Source of the DNA: Lichenihabitans sp033947565
GTDB lineage: Bacteria; Pseudomonadota; Alphaproteobacteria; Rhizobiales; Beijerinckiaceae
Assembly: GCF_033947565.1 (NCBI RefSeq)
Contig: NZ_JARPVX010000006.1
Coordinates: 1 to 64,000 of the forward strand
DNA length: 64,000 nt
Reading direction: 5' to 3'
Shown here in pieces: positions 54,547-63,069 of this stretch. The notes beneath the pieces were generated by a model. That model was not told the DNA's origin. It saw only the letters and a list, made by a program, of their open reading frames with translations, and ran no database searches. The position numbers and the translations under genes are program-made. Each line of letters starts with the position of its first letter. Within the stretch, counting starts at the first letter, position 1.

Positions 54547-55842
54547 TCACGGACCGGGCTCCGCCACCACCGCGGCGGTGGAGCCTGCCGGGTGGTGGCG
54601 CAGCACCGTGAAGGCGCCCCAGCACACGGCCAGCGAGGCGAGCCACCAGGCATCCCAGGCCTGAACCCCGACGAGCCCCATCATGGTGGCGCTGATCAGG
54701 AAGGCCACGCGGGGCGCCAGATCGAGCGGCGGCAGGCGGCTCAGCCGTCCCATCATCCAGGCCAATCCCACCAGCACGCCGATGCCGCCCACGAGGCCGA
54801 AGTCGATCCATACCTGGAGCAGTTGGTTGTGCGGGTGGATGTCCCGGATGACGCCATCCCCCGGGCGTTCGGCTGACGTGTCGGCTGCGTCGCCGAGCCG
54901 GAAGCTCGCGTCGAAACCGTGCCCGATCCAACTGCGTTCCCACACGCGTTGCTCGAAGGTGGTCCAGATGGCGATGCGTTCTTTCGCGTGCTGGTCTTCG
55001 AGCAAGCGCTCGAGCCGCGGCGGCACCGCATAGGTCATCAGCGTGCCGGTCCAGGGCGCGGCCAGCAGGCAGAGCACGATCGCGGTGCCGAACACCCGTG
55101 TGGCGGCCAGGGGCGCGCGGCGACCCAAGCCATAGATGGCGAGGCCCAGCACCACGGCCACGATCGAGGCCGACGAATGCGAGATGCAGGCCCCGATCTC
55201 GGCGAAGATCGCGAGCAGCAACACCATGCGCCAGTGACGGCCCTGCGCCACCAGAGCGACGGCGGGCCAGAGCAGCAGCAGCGGCGGAATCGAGCTGCGC
55301 TTGAGGTCGAAGGCCAGCGCCCGTGCGCCCACCAGCCGGTGCAGCGGCATGTGGGTGCCGCCTTCCGAGGCGATCAACAGGGCCGAGACCACGATGCCGA
55401 GCGCGATCAGGCGCAGGTCGCCGCGGCGGGCCACCATCGGCCAGGCGGCCGCCAACCCCCAGCCGAACAGCAGTTCCGGCGCCGTTTCGCGCAGGCCCCG
55501 CAGCGTCATGGCGGGCGAAACGCTCCAGCCGAGCGACAGCGCCGACCAAACGAAGACGAGCAGCAGCAGCACGCCCGACCCCGTCAGCAGGGTGTCGCGG
55601 TAGCGCCGCAGCAGGGGGCGACCCTGGCCGGCCGCCAGGGCCGCCAGGTTGGCCAGAACGCTTCCCAGGGCCAGGGTCACGGGAGCGCTCTTGTTGGCGA
55701 TGACCATCAGAACGGGAAGCAGGAAGCAAAGCGTGACGCTGGCGGCTAAAGCCAGTCCGCGCGCCACCCCCCTGGTGGGGGCCCGGTAAGGCAAAGGCCT
55801 GAGGGGCAGCGCAGCCTCGCTCAGCCTGGTTGTTGTCACCAC
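54547..55842 (-). CDS. O-antigen ligase/polymerase-like membrane protein
   Basis: A 431-residue polytopic protein with about ten hydrophobic segments and one larger periplasmic loop. The Wzy/WaaL-type signature lies around WERSWIGHGFDASFRLG and DIHPHNQLLQVWIDFGLVGG: the H-x-H-N-x-x-L-Q pattern is characteristic of O-antigen ligase and Wzy-like polymerases. It probably joins or transfers polysaccharide units at the periplasmic face. The acceptor is unknown. It reads leftward and is separated by 267 bases from the flippase gene, so it may have its own promoter there. Confidence 0.85.
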   Translation of the reverse strand: MVTTTRLSEAALPLRPLPYRAPTRGVARGLALAASVTLCFLLPVLMVIANKSAPVTLALGSVLANLAALAAGQGRPLLRRYRDTLLTGSGVLLLLVFVWSALSLGWSVSPAMTLRGLRETAPELLFGWGLAAAWPMVARRGDLRLIALGIVVSALLIASEGGTHMPLHRLVGARALAFDLKRSSIPPLLLLWPAVALVAQGRHWRMVLLLAIFAEIGACISHSSASIVAVVLGLAIYGLGRRAPLAATRVFGTAIVLCLLAAPWTGTLMTYAVPPRLERLLEDQHAKERIAIWTTFEQRVWERSWIGHGFDASFRLGDAADTSAERPGDGVIRDIHPHNQLLQVWIDFGLVGGIGVLVGLAWMMGRLSRLPPLDLAPRVAFLISATMMGLVGVQAWDAWWLASLAVCWGAFTVLRHHPAGSTAAVVAEPGP

Positions 55843-56109
55843 GAAGTCCCTTATGCCGTTGCGGGCGGTGAGCGGCGCAGCATGGCTTTCGAGGCCGAGA
55901 ACGGACGTTCCGGACCGCCATGTCTCGGCTCGGCCCCGTCCCTAGCATGCCGGGACCCGAATGCAATCGCGGGCTTGGATGGGGCCGTGGCGGTCGTGAC
56001 AGCGCGTTGGGGCCCATGGCGCGACGAGGTCAGATCGTGCGCGGATCCCTTCGCCGAGCACTCGGGACGCTTGTCGTGGGGCGGTCGCCGGTGCAGGGCC
56101 GGCTTGCCG

Positions 56110-57621
56110 TCATCCCAGAATCAGTCGCGCCCATGGATCGGCCCGCCGGGCGATCGGCCATGGCAGCGCCGCGACGAGGCCGTGCAGCCGGGCCGTGTCG
56201 TCGGCCGTCAAGGCGCCGAACAGGCGCACCGCCGCCACATAGGTGATGGCGCCCGACGGGATGGCCACCGCCAGTCCGAGCACACCCGGGTGCAGCGCCA
56301 GGACGCCGCGTGCGACACCGCCGCACAACAGGGCGGCACCGAACAAGCGCAGCAAGGCCCCGACCGGGATCGCGAAGCCGAGCCGCGCCCACAAGAACCA
56401 CGACGAGATCCCGACCGCGCAGGCCTGGGTGAGGGCCCGCGAGGCTGCCGCCCCCATGTCGCCGAAGGGTCGGATCAGCACCACGCCGCCGACCAGCGCC
56501 AGCGCGGCCCCGGCGAGGCTGGCGTAGAAGTCGGCATCGCTGCGCTCGAGCCCCCAGACGAGATTGGAGCCGACCGACGAGATGGCGGCCAGCGACGCCG
56601 CGCAAACCAGCACCTGCGCGGCCGGGATGGCTCCCGCGAAGGCTTGGCCATACAGCAGCGGCAACAGGCTGGGCAGAACGGCCGCGAGCCCGAAAGAGGC
56701 GGGGAACACCAGGAAGGCCAGCAGGCGCGTTCCGGTGGCGTAAAGGCGGAGCATGCTGTCGCGGTCGTGTTGCCCGTGCAGTTCGGCGAAGCGCGGCATC
56801 AGCGCCCAGGTGAGCATCAACGGTCCCTGTACGGCAAGGTTCGCCAAAGTCATGCCGGCGCTGAACAGCCCCACGGAGCCGAGCCCCCAGGCGAGTTGCA
56901 GGAACAGGATCTCGATGCGCGACCAGACCAGAAACCCGAGGATGTCCGAAGCCCAGCGGAACCGCGCATAGCGCCGCATGCGGCCGAGGACGGCGCGCTG
57001 GGGCGGACCGGTCGGACCCCACACCTCACGCAACACGACGAGCGGCACCCAACTGGCCAGCCAATAGGCCGCGACGGCCCCACGCGTGCCGAACAGCCCG
57101 GCGCCCACCAGCAGCGCCACGATCTGCAGCGTTGCCATGGTGGCGGTGGTGCGGGCCACGGCATCGAAGGCGTGCCGGCCCCGTAGAACGCTGCGGGCGA
57201 AATCGCCGAGCGCCTGCGTGGTGATGTTGGCCCCGATCAGGGCGCAGATGACGGGATCGCGAAACGGGGATGTCGCGTCGCCGACCTGGCCATGGATCAG
57301 CCAGGCCGCATAGCCGAGGCCGCCGAGAGCCGGCAGCACCGCCACGGCCGCGAAGGGCCTGAGCAGCCGGGCCGCCAGTTGTTGCGCCACGGCGTCGCCG
57401 TCGCGGGCCCCGACCTCGGGCAGATAGCGGGCCAGGGTGAAGGGCAGGCCGCCGTTCACCACCGTGGTGCCGAGCCAAACGGCCCAGACCGCAAAGGCGA
57501 CGCTGCCGGCGGGCTCGACGCCGAGCAGGCGCGACACCACGAGGCCGGACAGGAAGTTGCCGAGCGTGGTGCTGAGGCCCGCCAGCGTGCCGAAGACGGA
57601 GTTGCGCAGGAACCGGCTCAC
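56110..57621 (-). CDS. Polysaccharide flippase (Wzx/MOP family)
   Basis: Moves lipid-linked oligosaccharide across the inner membrane. 503 residues with about 12 to 14 hydrophobic segments; family-like stretches are SVFGTLAGLSTTLGNFLSGL, RFRWASDILGFLVWSRIEIL and a central VLPSLLPLLYGQAFAGAIPA. The GTG at 57619-57621 overlaps the upstream gene's TGA as GTGA, which fixes the start; the longer frame upstream is antisense-type noise in the neighbour. Operon with the Wzy-like gene. Substrate unknown. Confidence 0.88.
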   Translation of the reverse strand: MSRFLRNSVFGTLAGLSTTLGNFLSGLVVSRLLGVEPAGSVAFAVWAVWLGTTVVNGGLPFTLARYLPEVGARDGDAVAQQLAARLLRPFAAVAVLPALGGLGYAAWLIHGQVGDATSPFRDPVICALIGANITTQALGDFARSVLRGRHAFDAVARTTATMATLQIVALLVGAGLFGTRGAVAAYWLASWVPLVVLREVWGPTGPPQRAVLGRMRRYARFRWASDILGFLVWSRIEILFLQLAWGLGSVGLFSAGMTLANLAVQGPLMLTWALMPRFAELHGQHDRDSMLRLYATGTRLLAFLVFPASFGLAAVLPSLLPLLYGQAFAGAIPAAQVLVCAASLAAISSVGSNLVWGLERSDADFYASLAGAALALVGGVVLIRPFGDMGAAASRALTQACAVGISSWFLWARLGFAIPVGALLRLFGAALLCGGVARGVLALHPGVLGLAVAIPSGAITYVAAVRLFGALTADDTARLHGLVAALPWPIARRADPWARLILG

Positions 57622-59060
57622 GCCGCGCGCGTCTCGGCAGGCACCCGCCACGGCGAAGCGATCGCCACCCGGCGCGCGATCGCGGGCGTGGTCGCCAGCG
57701 CCGGCCTCACGCGGGCGCTGGCCAGGGCCGCGAAGATGAAGAACGGCAGGCCGAGGTCCACCATGGCGCCGGACACCGTGGCCCCGAGCAGCAACCCCAG
57801 GCAGGCCAAGCGGGCCGCATCGCGAATGGCCGCGACAGCCCCGCGATCCGGGGCCGCGGTGGTGAGCAGCAGCCTGACCAGGAAGCCCGAGAACAACAGG
57901 GTGCCCGGCACCCCGGTGTTGGCCAGCAGCGCCACCGGGAAGCTCGAGGCCCGCACGCTGCCGAGGCCGGCGCCGAAACCCGCCGTGTCGATGGCGTTCC
58001 GCAGCGCATCGATGTTCCATTGGGCGCGTTCGAGGCCCGACTGGCTGCCGGCCTTGTCGAACAACAACGCCGTCAGCGTGTCGGCGACGGCGTCGCGGGC
58101 CGCGGGCACCAGCAGCACGCCTGTCAGCAGCGCCGCCATCAGCACGGGCACCAGCAGCAGCACGGCCGCGCCTGTCAGGGTGATGCGCCGTTGTGTCGCC
58201 CGAAGGCCGAGGCGCGCCAGCAGGGCGGCCAACAGCAGCGGCGTCGCCACATAGGCGGTGCTGGACGTCGACAGGGTGAGCAGCAGCAGCGACATGAGCG
58301 CCAGTGGCGCGAAGAGCCTCGGCCGCACCCCGGCGAGCCACAGCTCGGCCGAGAACCCGAGGGCGCCGAGCGTCGCATAAGCAAAGGAGGCGGTTTCGGT
58401 GAAGGAGCCGACGATGCGCTTCAGGCCGGTGACGACCGTTTCGGTGTGGAGGTGGTAGTCGGCGTTACGGACGGGCCCGAACAGAAAGGCCGTGTTGGTC
58501 CAGTAGGTCGCCAGATCCAGCAGCGCGAAGCCGATGTTCAGGGCGCAGTAGCTCGTCAGGGCCCGGGCGAGCAGACGGTATCCCTGCGGCCGCCCGGCCA
58601 GGGCGGCGCAAAGCAGGAAGCAGACAAGATCCGCAATCCCGTAGATCGACTGCGTCAGGTTGCCGGAGGTGGGGCCGAGCGGCACCAGCATCAGCGACGG
58701 TCCATAATCGGTGCTGCCGATGGCATTGATGGCAGTGGCGCCCGCGAGAAGGCGCGGCAACAGGATGGCGCCGAGGGTGGTCGTGACCGTGAAGGCCACG
58801 AGCCAGAAGCCTTCGTTCGGAAACCGCAAGCTGGTTCTCAGCCCGTCGCGGTCGAGAGCACGCCATGCGGCCGGAACCGCGAAGCCCAGCATCAGATGGG
58901 CCGGCTGGATGGTGCCCGAGCCGCCCAGCAGCACGGCCGCAGCCGCGCCCAGCAGGGTGAGCGGCACAAAGGCTGCCAGTGCGAACCCGGACCCGAGCCG
59001 CAGCGCCAGCAGACCGAGCCCCAGCGTCACGATCCCGGCAGCCTCGATGCCCACCGCCAA
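57618..59060 (-). CDS. O-antigen polymerase-like membrane protein (Wzy type)
   Basis: A 480-residue polytopic protein with about twelve hydrophobic segments. The C-terminal region has a periplasmic loop with GSQSGLERAQWNIDALRNAI and GFGAGLGSVRASSFPVALLA, similar to the loop of Wzy/O-antigen ligase-like proteins (a Ser/Arg-rich strand then G-x-G-x-G-S). It probably polymerises exopolysaccharide repeat units. It reads leftward with the flippase and starts 109 bases from the divergent exporter gene. Confidence 0.83.
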   Translation of the reverse strand: MAVGIEAAGIVTLGLGLLALRLGSGFALAAFVPLTLLGAAAAVLLGGSGTIQPAHLMLGFAVPAAWRALDRDGLRTSLRFPNEGFWLVAFTVTTTLGAILLPRLLAGATAINAIGSTDYGPSLMLVPLGPTSGNLTQSIYGIADLVCFLLCAALAGRPQGYRLLARALTSYCALNIGFALLDLATYWTNTAFLFGPVRNADYHLHTETVVTGLKRIVGSFTETASFAYATLGALGFSAELWLAGVRPRLFAPLALMSLLLLTLSTSSTAYVATPLLLAALLARLGLRATQRRITLTGAAVLLLVPVLMAALLTGVLLVPAARDAVADTLTALLFDKAGSQSGLERAQWNIDALRNAIDTAGFGAGLGSVRASSFPVALLANTGVPGTLLFSGFLVRLLLTTAAPDRGAVAAIRDAARLACLGLLLGATVSGAMVDLGLPFFIFAALASARVRPALATTPAIARRVAIASPWRVPAETRAA

Positions 59061-59141
59061 ACTCCCCGATACAACCTGTCCGTGTTTTCTCTTGAAGCCC
59101 TCACAAAAAAAGCCGAAGAGGTCAATCGGTAAGACGACCAG

Positions 59142-59155
59142 CTAATTTAATTCGA
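59142..59155. promoter_or_regulatory. Shared 14-bp motif, copy 1 (polysaccharide promoter region)
   Basis: CTAATTTAATTCGA, in the intergenic region between the divergent Wzy-like and ExoF-like genes. A near-identical copy (one base different) lies in the other divergent polysaccharide intergenic region at 62289. Candidate binding site for a regulator such as MucR/Ros, which prefers AT-rich sites in rhizobia; regulator identity is inferred. Confidence 0.55.
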
Positions 59156-59169
59156 CATCAGTCAGTGGG

Positions 59170-60642
59170 ATGGCATCGCAATCCATGTCGAAGGTGTCGC
59201 TAATCTATTCGGCATGGCCGAACATCGATGGCGTTGCGCACGTGTGGCAGCGTTTATCCTGCCGCACAGGGCTCGCCGCCACACGATTGCGGCTGTGCGC
59301 TTCGCGCGCGGTCTGGCGTGAGGGCTGTGTTGCCGGTCGGCGATGGAGCGCCCGCAAAAGTCTGACGGCACTGACGGGAGCCTTCGTGGTCTTCGGCGTA
59401 CTTGCCGCCGAGGCGGAGCCCGCCGCCTGCCGGCTCGGGCCGGAAGACCGGTTGCAGGTCAAGGTCTTCGATTGGCGCACGGGATCGGGCGAGGCCTACC
59501 AATGGCAGGCCCTGAATGGCGAGTTCACCGTGGGGGCGGACGGCGCCGTGTCGCTGCCGCTGCTGGGCGGCGTGCCGGCCCTTGATCTGACGCCGTCCGC
59601 GCTGGCCGAGGCGATCGGACAGCGCCTGCAGGCGCGCATCGGTCTGGCGCAGCGGCCCGAAGCCTCCGTCCAGGTGGTCAAATACCGCCCTTTCTATGTG
59701 GTGGGCAGCGTCGAGCGCCCCGGGGAATACGACTACAGGCCCGACCTGTCGGTGTTGCAGGCCGTCAGCATCGCGGGTGGCCTCGGTCGCAGCCGGATGG
59801 ACGGCAACGCGCTCGGGTTCGAGCGTCAGGCCCTCGAAGGGCGCGGCGACCTGCGGGCCTTGTCGGCCGAGCGCACCGAACTGCTGATCCGGCAGGCCCG
59901 TCTCGACGCCGAGATCGCCGAACGCGACGTTTTCACGGTGCCCCCCGACCTGCAGGCCCGGCAGGGCGAGCCGGCGGTCGCGCGGGCGTTGCGCGAGGAA
60001 CAGGCGCTGTTCGAAACGCGGCGGGAAGCGCTGCGGTCGCAGACCGAGACGCTGACCCAGTCGCGGGCCTTGCTGGAGCGGCAGATCGGCGCCCTTGCGG
60101 CCAAGGATGTTTCGCTGGCCCACCAGCTGAGCGTCACCCGGCAGGAGCTCGACCAGATCGCGGGGCTGGTGTCGTCGGGCCTTGCGGTGCTGCCCCGCAA
60201 GCTCGCCATCGAGGAGAACGCAGCGCAATATGAAAGCAGCCGCCTCGACGTGCAGCTCGCCACGCTGCGGGCCCAGCAGGATATTTCCAAGGCGATGCGC
60301 GACATGGCGGATATTCGCGCCAAGGAGCGCAACGACGCCTTGCTCGAAGCCTCGCAGGTGCGCGGCCGGCTCGGCGATGTCACGCAGAAGCTCGAGACCG
60401 TGCGCGGCCTCGTCTTTCAGGCGGAGGTGCATGGTCCCGCCGTGATGGCGGCGGCAGGCCCGGCCCGGCCCGTGCCGACCTATGCGGTGACCCGCAAGGT
60501 CGACGGCCACCCCACAACGCTCGATGTGGGGGAGGGCGACCTGGTGCTGCCGGGCGATGTGGTGCGGGTGGAGATGGCAGATCCCGCGCAGGGCGAGGGA
60601 GCTTCGCTGGTCGGGATCGCGCGACGGGCGGACGCCGATTGA
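59170..60642 (+). CDS. Polysaccharide export protein, ExoF/Wza-like
   Basis: An outer-envelope polysaccharide export protein of the ExoF type. A signal-like segment (SLTALTGAFVVFGVLAAEAE) lies about 65 residues in, so the true start may be downstream of 59170, but no good ATG is there. The export domain follows (CRLGPEDRLQVKVFDWRTG), then an SLBB-like strand block (KYRPFYVVGSVERPGEYDY), a long coiled coil (about residues 230-400) and a C-terminal strand domain with DLVLPGDVVRVEM. 490 residues. In Sinorhizobium ExoF sits with ExoP, but no chain-length co-polymerase is seen here. Confidence 0.85.
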   Translation: MASQSMSKVSLIYSAWPNIDGVAHVWQRLSCRTGLAATRLRLCASRAVWREGCVAGRRWSARKSLTALTGAFVVFGVLAAEAEPAACRLGPEDRLQVKVFDWRTGSGEAYQWQALNGEFTVGADGAVSLPLLGGVPALDLTPSALAEAIGQRLQARIGLAQRPEASVQVVKYRPFYVVGSVERPGEYDYRPDLSVLQAVSIAGGLGRSRMDGNALGFERQALEGRGDLRALSAERTELLIRQARLDAEIAERDVFTVPPDLQARQGEPAVARALREEQALFETRREALRSQTETLTQSRALLERQIGALAAKDVSLAHQLSVTRQELDQIAGLVSSGLAVLPRKLAIEENAAQYESSRLDVQLATLRAQQDISKAMRDMADIRAKERNDALLEASQVRGRLGDVTQKLETVRGLVFQAEVHGPAVMAAAGPARPVPTYAVTRKVDGHPTTLDVGEGDLVLPGDVVRVEMADPAQGEGASLVGIARRADAD

Positions 60643-60737
60643 CGGGCCGCGGGCCGACCGTTGCGGCGCCATCTGAACCAAAGCTTAACCATCCCGTCGC
60701 AAACTGACTCTCCCGTGAATGGTGCAACGGCGGTGCT

Positions 60738-60986
60738 GTGTCGGCATTGATATTCGCAGCGTTCCTGGGCTTCGGCTTCTTCGCAGCCTCGTTGATTCCC
60801 CTCGCTTGGGTGCTGATCGTTGCGGCGGCGGCCGGGCTCTTGGCTTTGGCGATCGCGCTCGGAGAGGGGCGAGGTGTGTTCGGTGCCTTCGGGCTCGGAG
60901 CAGGCGGCTTCGCCCTGGCGCAGATCGGCTACGCGCTGGGCCTCGCCTGGGTGGCGAGGACACGTCGGGACCGCGTGCCCGACTGA
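60738..60986 (+). CDS. Small membrane protein beside the exporter
   Basis: An 82-residue protein, two or three hydrophobic segments (about residues 2-22, 24-42, 48-73), very short polar ends and a basic C-terminus (ARTRRDRVPD). It starts at a GTG (60738). No family is firmly recognised; its C-terminal helix weakly resembles the small rhizobial exopolysaccharide-repressor (ExoX-like) membrane proteins (A-L-A-Q-I-G-Y-A-L-G-L-A-W-V), but the similarity is too short to trust. The location between ExoF-like and the GT4 gene suggests a polysaccharide-related role. Confidence 0.6.
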   Translation: MSALIFAAFLGFGFFAASLIPLAWVLIVAAAAGLLALAIALGEGRGVFGAFGLGAGGFALAQIGYALGLAWVARTRRDRVPD

Positions 60987-61011
60987 CCTCGGGCACACGG
61001 CGCGTGTTCTT

Positions 61012-62187
61012 TCACCCGTGGGCGGCGAGGCTGTCGGCCACGAAACGCTGCATGCCGGCCTGGAACACATCGGCTCCGAAGCGCTGTGCATGGGCGGCAA
61101 TCGCCTGTGGATCGAAGTCTGTGCCTTCGAAGCGCGTCACGGCGTCGATGATCGCGTCGATGCTTTGCTGATCGAAGAACAGGCCGCTGAGACCGTCCAC
61201 CACGGTTTCGGTGGCGCCGCCGCGTCGATACGCCAGCACGGGCCGCCCGCTCGCCATGGCTTCCACGGGAACGATGCCGAAATCCTCTTCGCCGGGAAAC
61301 ACGAGCGCCTTGCAGCCGGCGTAAAGCGAGCGCAGCACCGCGAAGCTCTGCGGCCCGAGAACCTGCACCGTAGGGCCCGCCAGGCTGCGCAACCGCCCCA
61401 GCATCTCGCCGCCGCCCGCCACCACCAGCGGCACCTTCATGCGGTTGAAGGCTTCGACCGCGAGGTCCGGGCGCTTGTAGGCGACGAGTTCGCCCGCCAT
61501 CAGGAAGAAGTCGCCACGTTCGGCGTCCGGCACGGGGTGGAACGCCCGCGTGTCAACCGGGGGGTGGATCACCTCGGCGTCGCGCCGGTAATAAGTGCTG
61601 AGGCGTCGCGCCACGGTCTGCGAATTGGCTGCGAACCGGTGCACCCGGGTGGCCGACACGGCGTCCCAGGTGCGCAGGTAATGCGACACGGGCGGCATCA
61701 GCAGGCGCGTCAGCGGCCCGCTGCGATCCCGGTAGTCATGAAACATGTTCCAGATGTAGCGCATCGGCGAATGGCAATAACAAAGGTGCAGCGCCCCCGC
61801 CGGCGGGATGATGCCTTTGCTGGGGCCCGACTCGCTACTGAGGATGAGGTCATAGCCGCGCAGATCGAGCTGCTCGAGCGCCATGGGCATCAGCGGCAGA
61901 TAGCGCTGGTAGCGCCGCGCCGCCTGCGGCAGACCTGCGATGAAGGATGTCTGCACCCGATGTGCGTTGATCCGCTCCGAGATCGCGCCGGGAACGTAGA
62001 CGTGGGTGAAGATGTCGGCTTGCGGAAAGAGTTCGCAAAGCGCTTCGACCACCTTTTCGCCGCCTCGCATGCCGACGAGCCAATAATGAACGATGGCAAC
62101 ACGCAGATCCTTGCTCCAAGGCGCGGCCTGTGGCCGTAAGGCATTATCATTGCCTGGAGGACAGCTGCTGAAAGCAACGGAAGGCAT
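61012..62187 (-). CDS. Glycosyltransferase family 4
   Basis: A cytoplasmic glycosyltransferase with two Rossmann-like domains. N-terminal domain: LRVAIVHYWLVGMRGGEKVV then the segment CYCHSPMRYIWNMFHDYRDR. C-terminal domain: the nucleotide-sugar site FPGEEDFGIVPVEAMASGRP (the E-x-x-x-x-x-x-x-E motif) and VLAYRRGGATETVVDG. 391 residues, GT4-like. Likely adds a hexose (mannose-type enzymes have this pattern) to a lipid-linked repeat unit; donor unknown. It reads leftward and diverges from the ExoY-like gene over a 183-base AT-rich region. Confidence 0.9.
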   Translation of the reverse strand: MPSVAFSSCPPGNDNALRPQAAPWSKDLRVAIVHYWLVGMRGGEKVVEALCELFPQADIFTHVYVPGAISERINAHRVQTSFIAGLPQAARRYQRYLPLMPMALEQLDLRGYDLILSSESGPSKGIIPPAGALHLCYCHSPMRYIWNMFHDYRDRSGPLTRLLMPPVSHYLRTWDAVSATRVHRFAANSQTVARRLSTYYRRDAEVIHPPVDTRAFHPVPDAERGDFFLMAGELVAYKRPDLAVEAFNRMKVPLVVAGGGEMLGRLRSLAGPTVQVLGPQSFAVLRSLYAGCKALVFPGEEDFGIVPVEAMASGRPVLAYRRGGATETVVDGLSGLFFDQQSIDAIIDAVTRFEGTDFDPQAIAAHAQRFGADVFQAGMQRFVADSLAAHG

Positions 62188-62370
62188 CTAAATTCCTCTA
62201 CGTAATCTGAAATTGCGCTTTTGTTTGCGTTATTGATTTATATTAACGCAAGACTTGCTTACGGTGCAGAGATCAGTAGGACTGACACCTAATTTAATTT
62301 GAAATGTTATTGAGCGTCTGGCTTATAGTAAGAGAATATTAACCTTCTCTTTAGACGTGGGTGGATAGGG
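62188..62370. promoter_or_regulatory. AT-rich divergent promoter region, GT4 and ExoY-like genes
   Basis: An AT-rich stretch unlike the surrounding sequence, holding the second copy of the shared motif (62289-62302), and TTAACC at 62339-62344 followed by TTTAG eight bases later, a CtrA-like spacing with one mismatch. Probably contains both promoters. No hairpin terminator seen. Confidence 0.6.
62289..62302. promoter_or_regulatory. Shared 14-bp motif, copy 2 (polysaccharide promoter region)
   Basis: CTAATTTAATTTGA, one base different from the copy at 59142-59155. Both copies sit between divergent polysaccharide genes, suggesting coordinated control. Confidence 0.55.
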
Positions 62371-63069
62371 ATGTCTGATGTTTCCGGCACGCTGGAGACG
62401 GCTGCCGATCTTTCCCTGTGTGCCGTTCCGCAGATCAACGAGTCGGCGGCCCCCCAAGCCATCATCGACGGCAAACGTTGCTTCGACGCCCAGGCGGCCA
62501 TGCTGGGCATTCTGATCCTGGCGCCCCTTCTGGTGACGATCGCTCTCATTCTCCTGGTGCTGCAAGGGCGGCCCGTGCTGATCCGGCACCGCCGCATCGG
62601 GCGGAACGGGGCCGTCTTTCCCTGCCTCAAGTTCCGCACGATGGTGCGCGACGCCGACACCGTGTTGCACCGGTTGCTGGCGAGCGACCCCGCTCTGCGG
62701 CAGGAATGGGACGAAAGCCGGAAACTTCGGCGCGATCCGCGCATCACGGCCTTCGGGCGGCTGCTGCGGGAATCCAGCATCGACGAGATCCCGCAGATCT
62801 TCAACGTCCTGCGCGGCCACATGAGCCTCGTCGGGCCGCGGCCCATCGTGGCCGACGAGGTGCCGCTCTACGGCCCCAAGATCACCCAGTATTACAAGGT
62901 ACGCCCGGGCCTGACGGGCGCTTGGCAGGTGGGCGGCCGCAGCGATGTCAGCTTTGCCCGGAGGGTCGAACTCGACACCGCCTATGTGGTGTCGCGCAGC
63001 TTCCGCGCGGACCTCCGCATCCTGGTCAAAACGGTGCCGGTCGTCCTCGGTCGCAAGGGCAGCCGGTGA
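62371..63069 (+). CDS. Undecaprenyl-phosphate sugar phosphotransferase, ExoY-like
   Basis: Starts polysaccharide synthesis by placing a sugar 1-phosphate, galactose or glucose, on undecaprenyl phosphate. One N-terminal membrane segment (about residues 45-66), then the bacterial sugar transferase domain: IRHRRIGRNGAVFPCLKFRT, SSIDEIPQIFNVLRGHMSLV, GPRPIVADE and RPGLTGAWQVGGRSD. 232 residues, the short ExoY/WbaP-C form. It is the first gene of a rightward operon; the next gene's ATG shares the final A of its stop codon. Confidence 0.93.
   Translation: MSDVSGTLETAADLSLCAVPQINESAAPQAIIDGKRCFDAQAAMLGILILAPLLVTIALILLVLQGRPVLIRHRRIGRNGAVFPCLKFRTMVRDADTVLHRLLASDPALRQEWDESRKLRRDPRITAFGRLLRESSIDEIPQIFNVLRGHMSLVGPRPIVADEVPLYGPKITQYYKVRPGLTGAWQVGGRSDVSFARRVELDTAYVVSRSFRADLRILVKTVPVVLGRKGSR

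Noticed and set aside
55882..57186. 434-residue rightward open frame opposite the flippase
   Set aside because: Gln/Arg/Gly-rich antisense translation; the membrane protein on the minus strand is the real gene.
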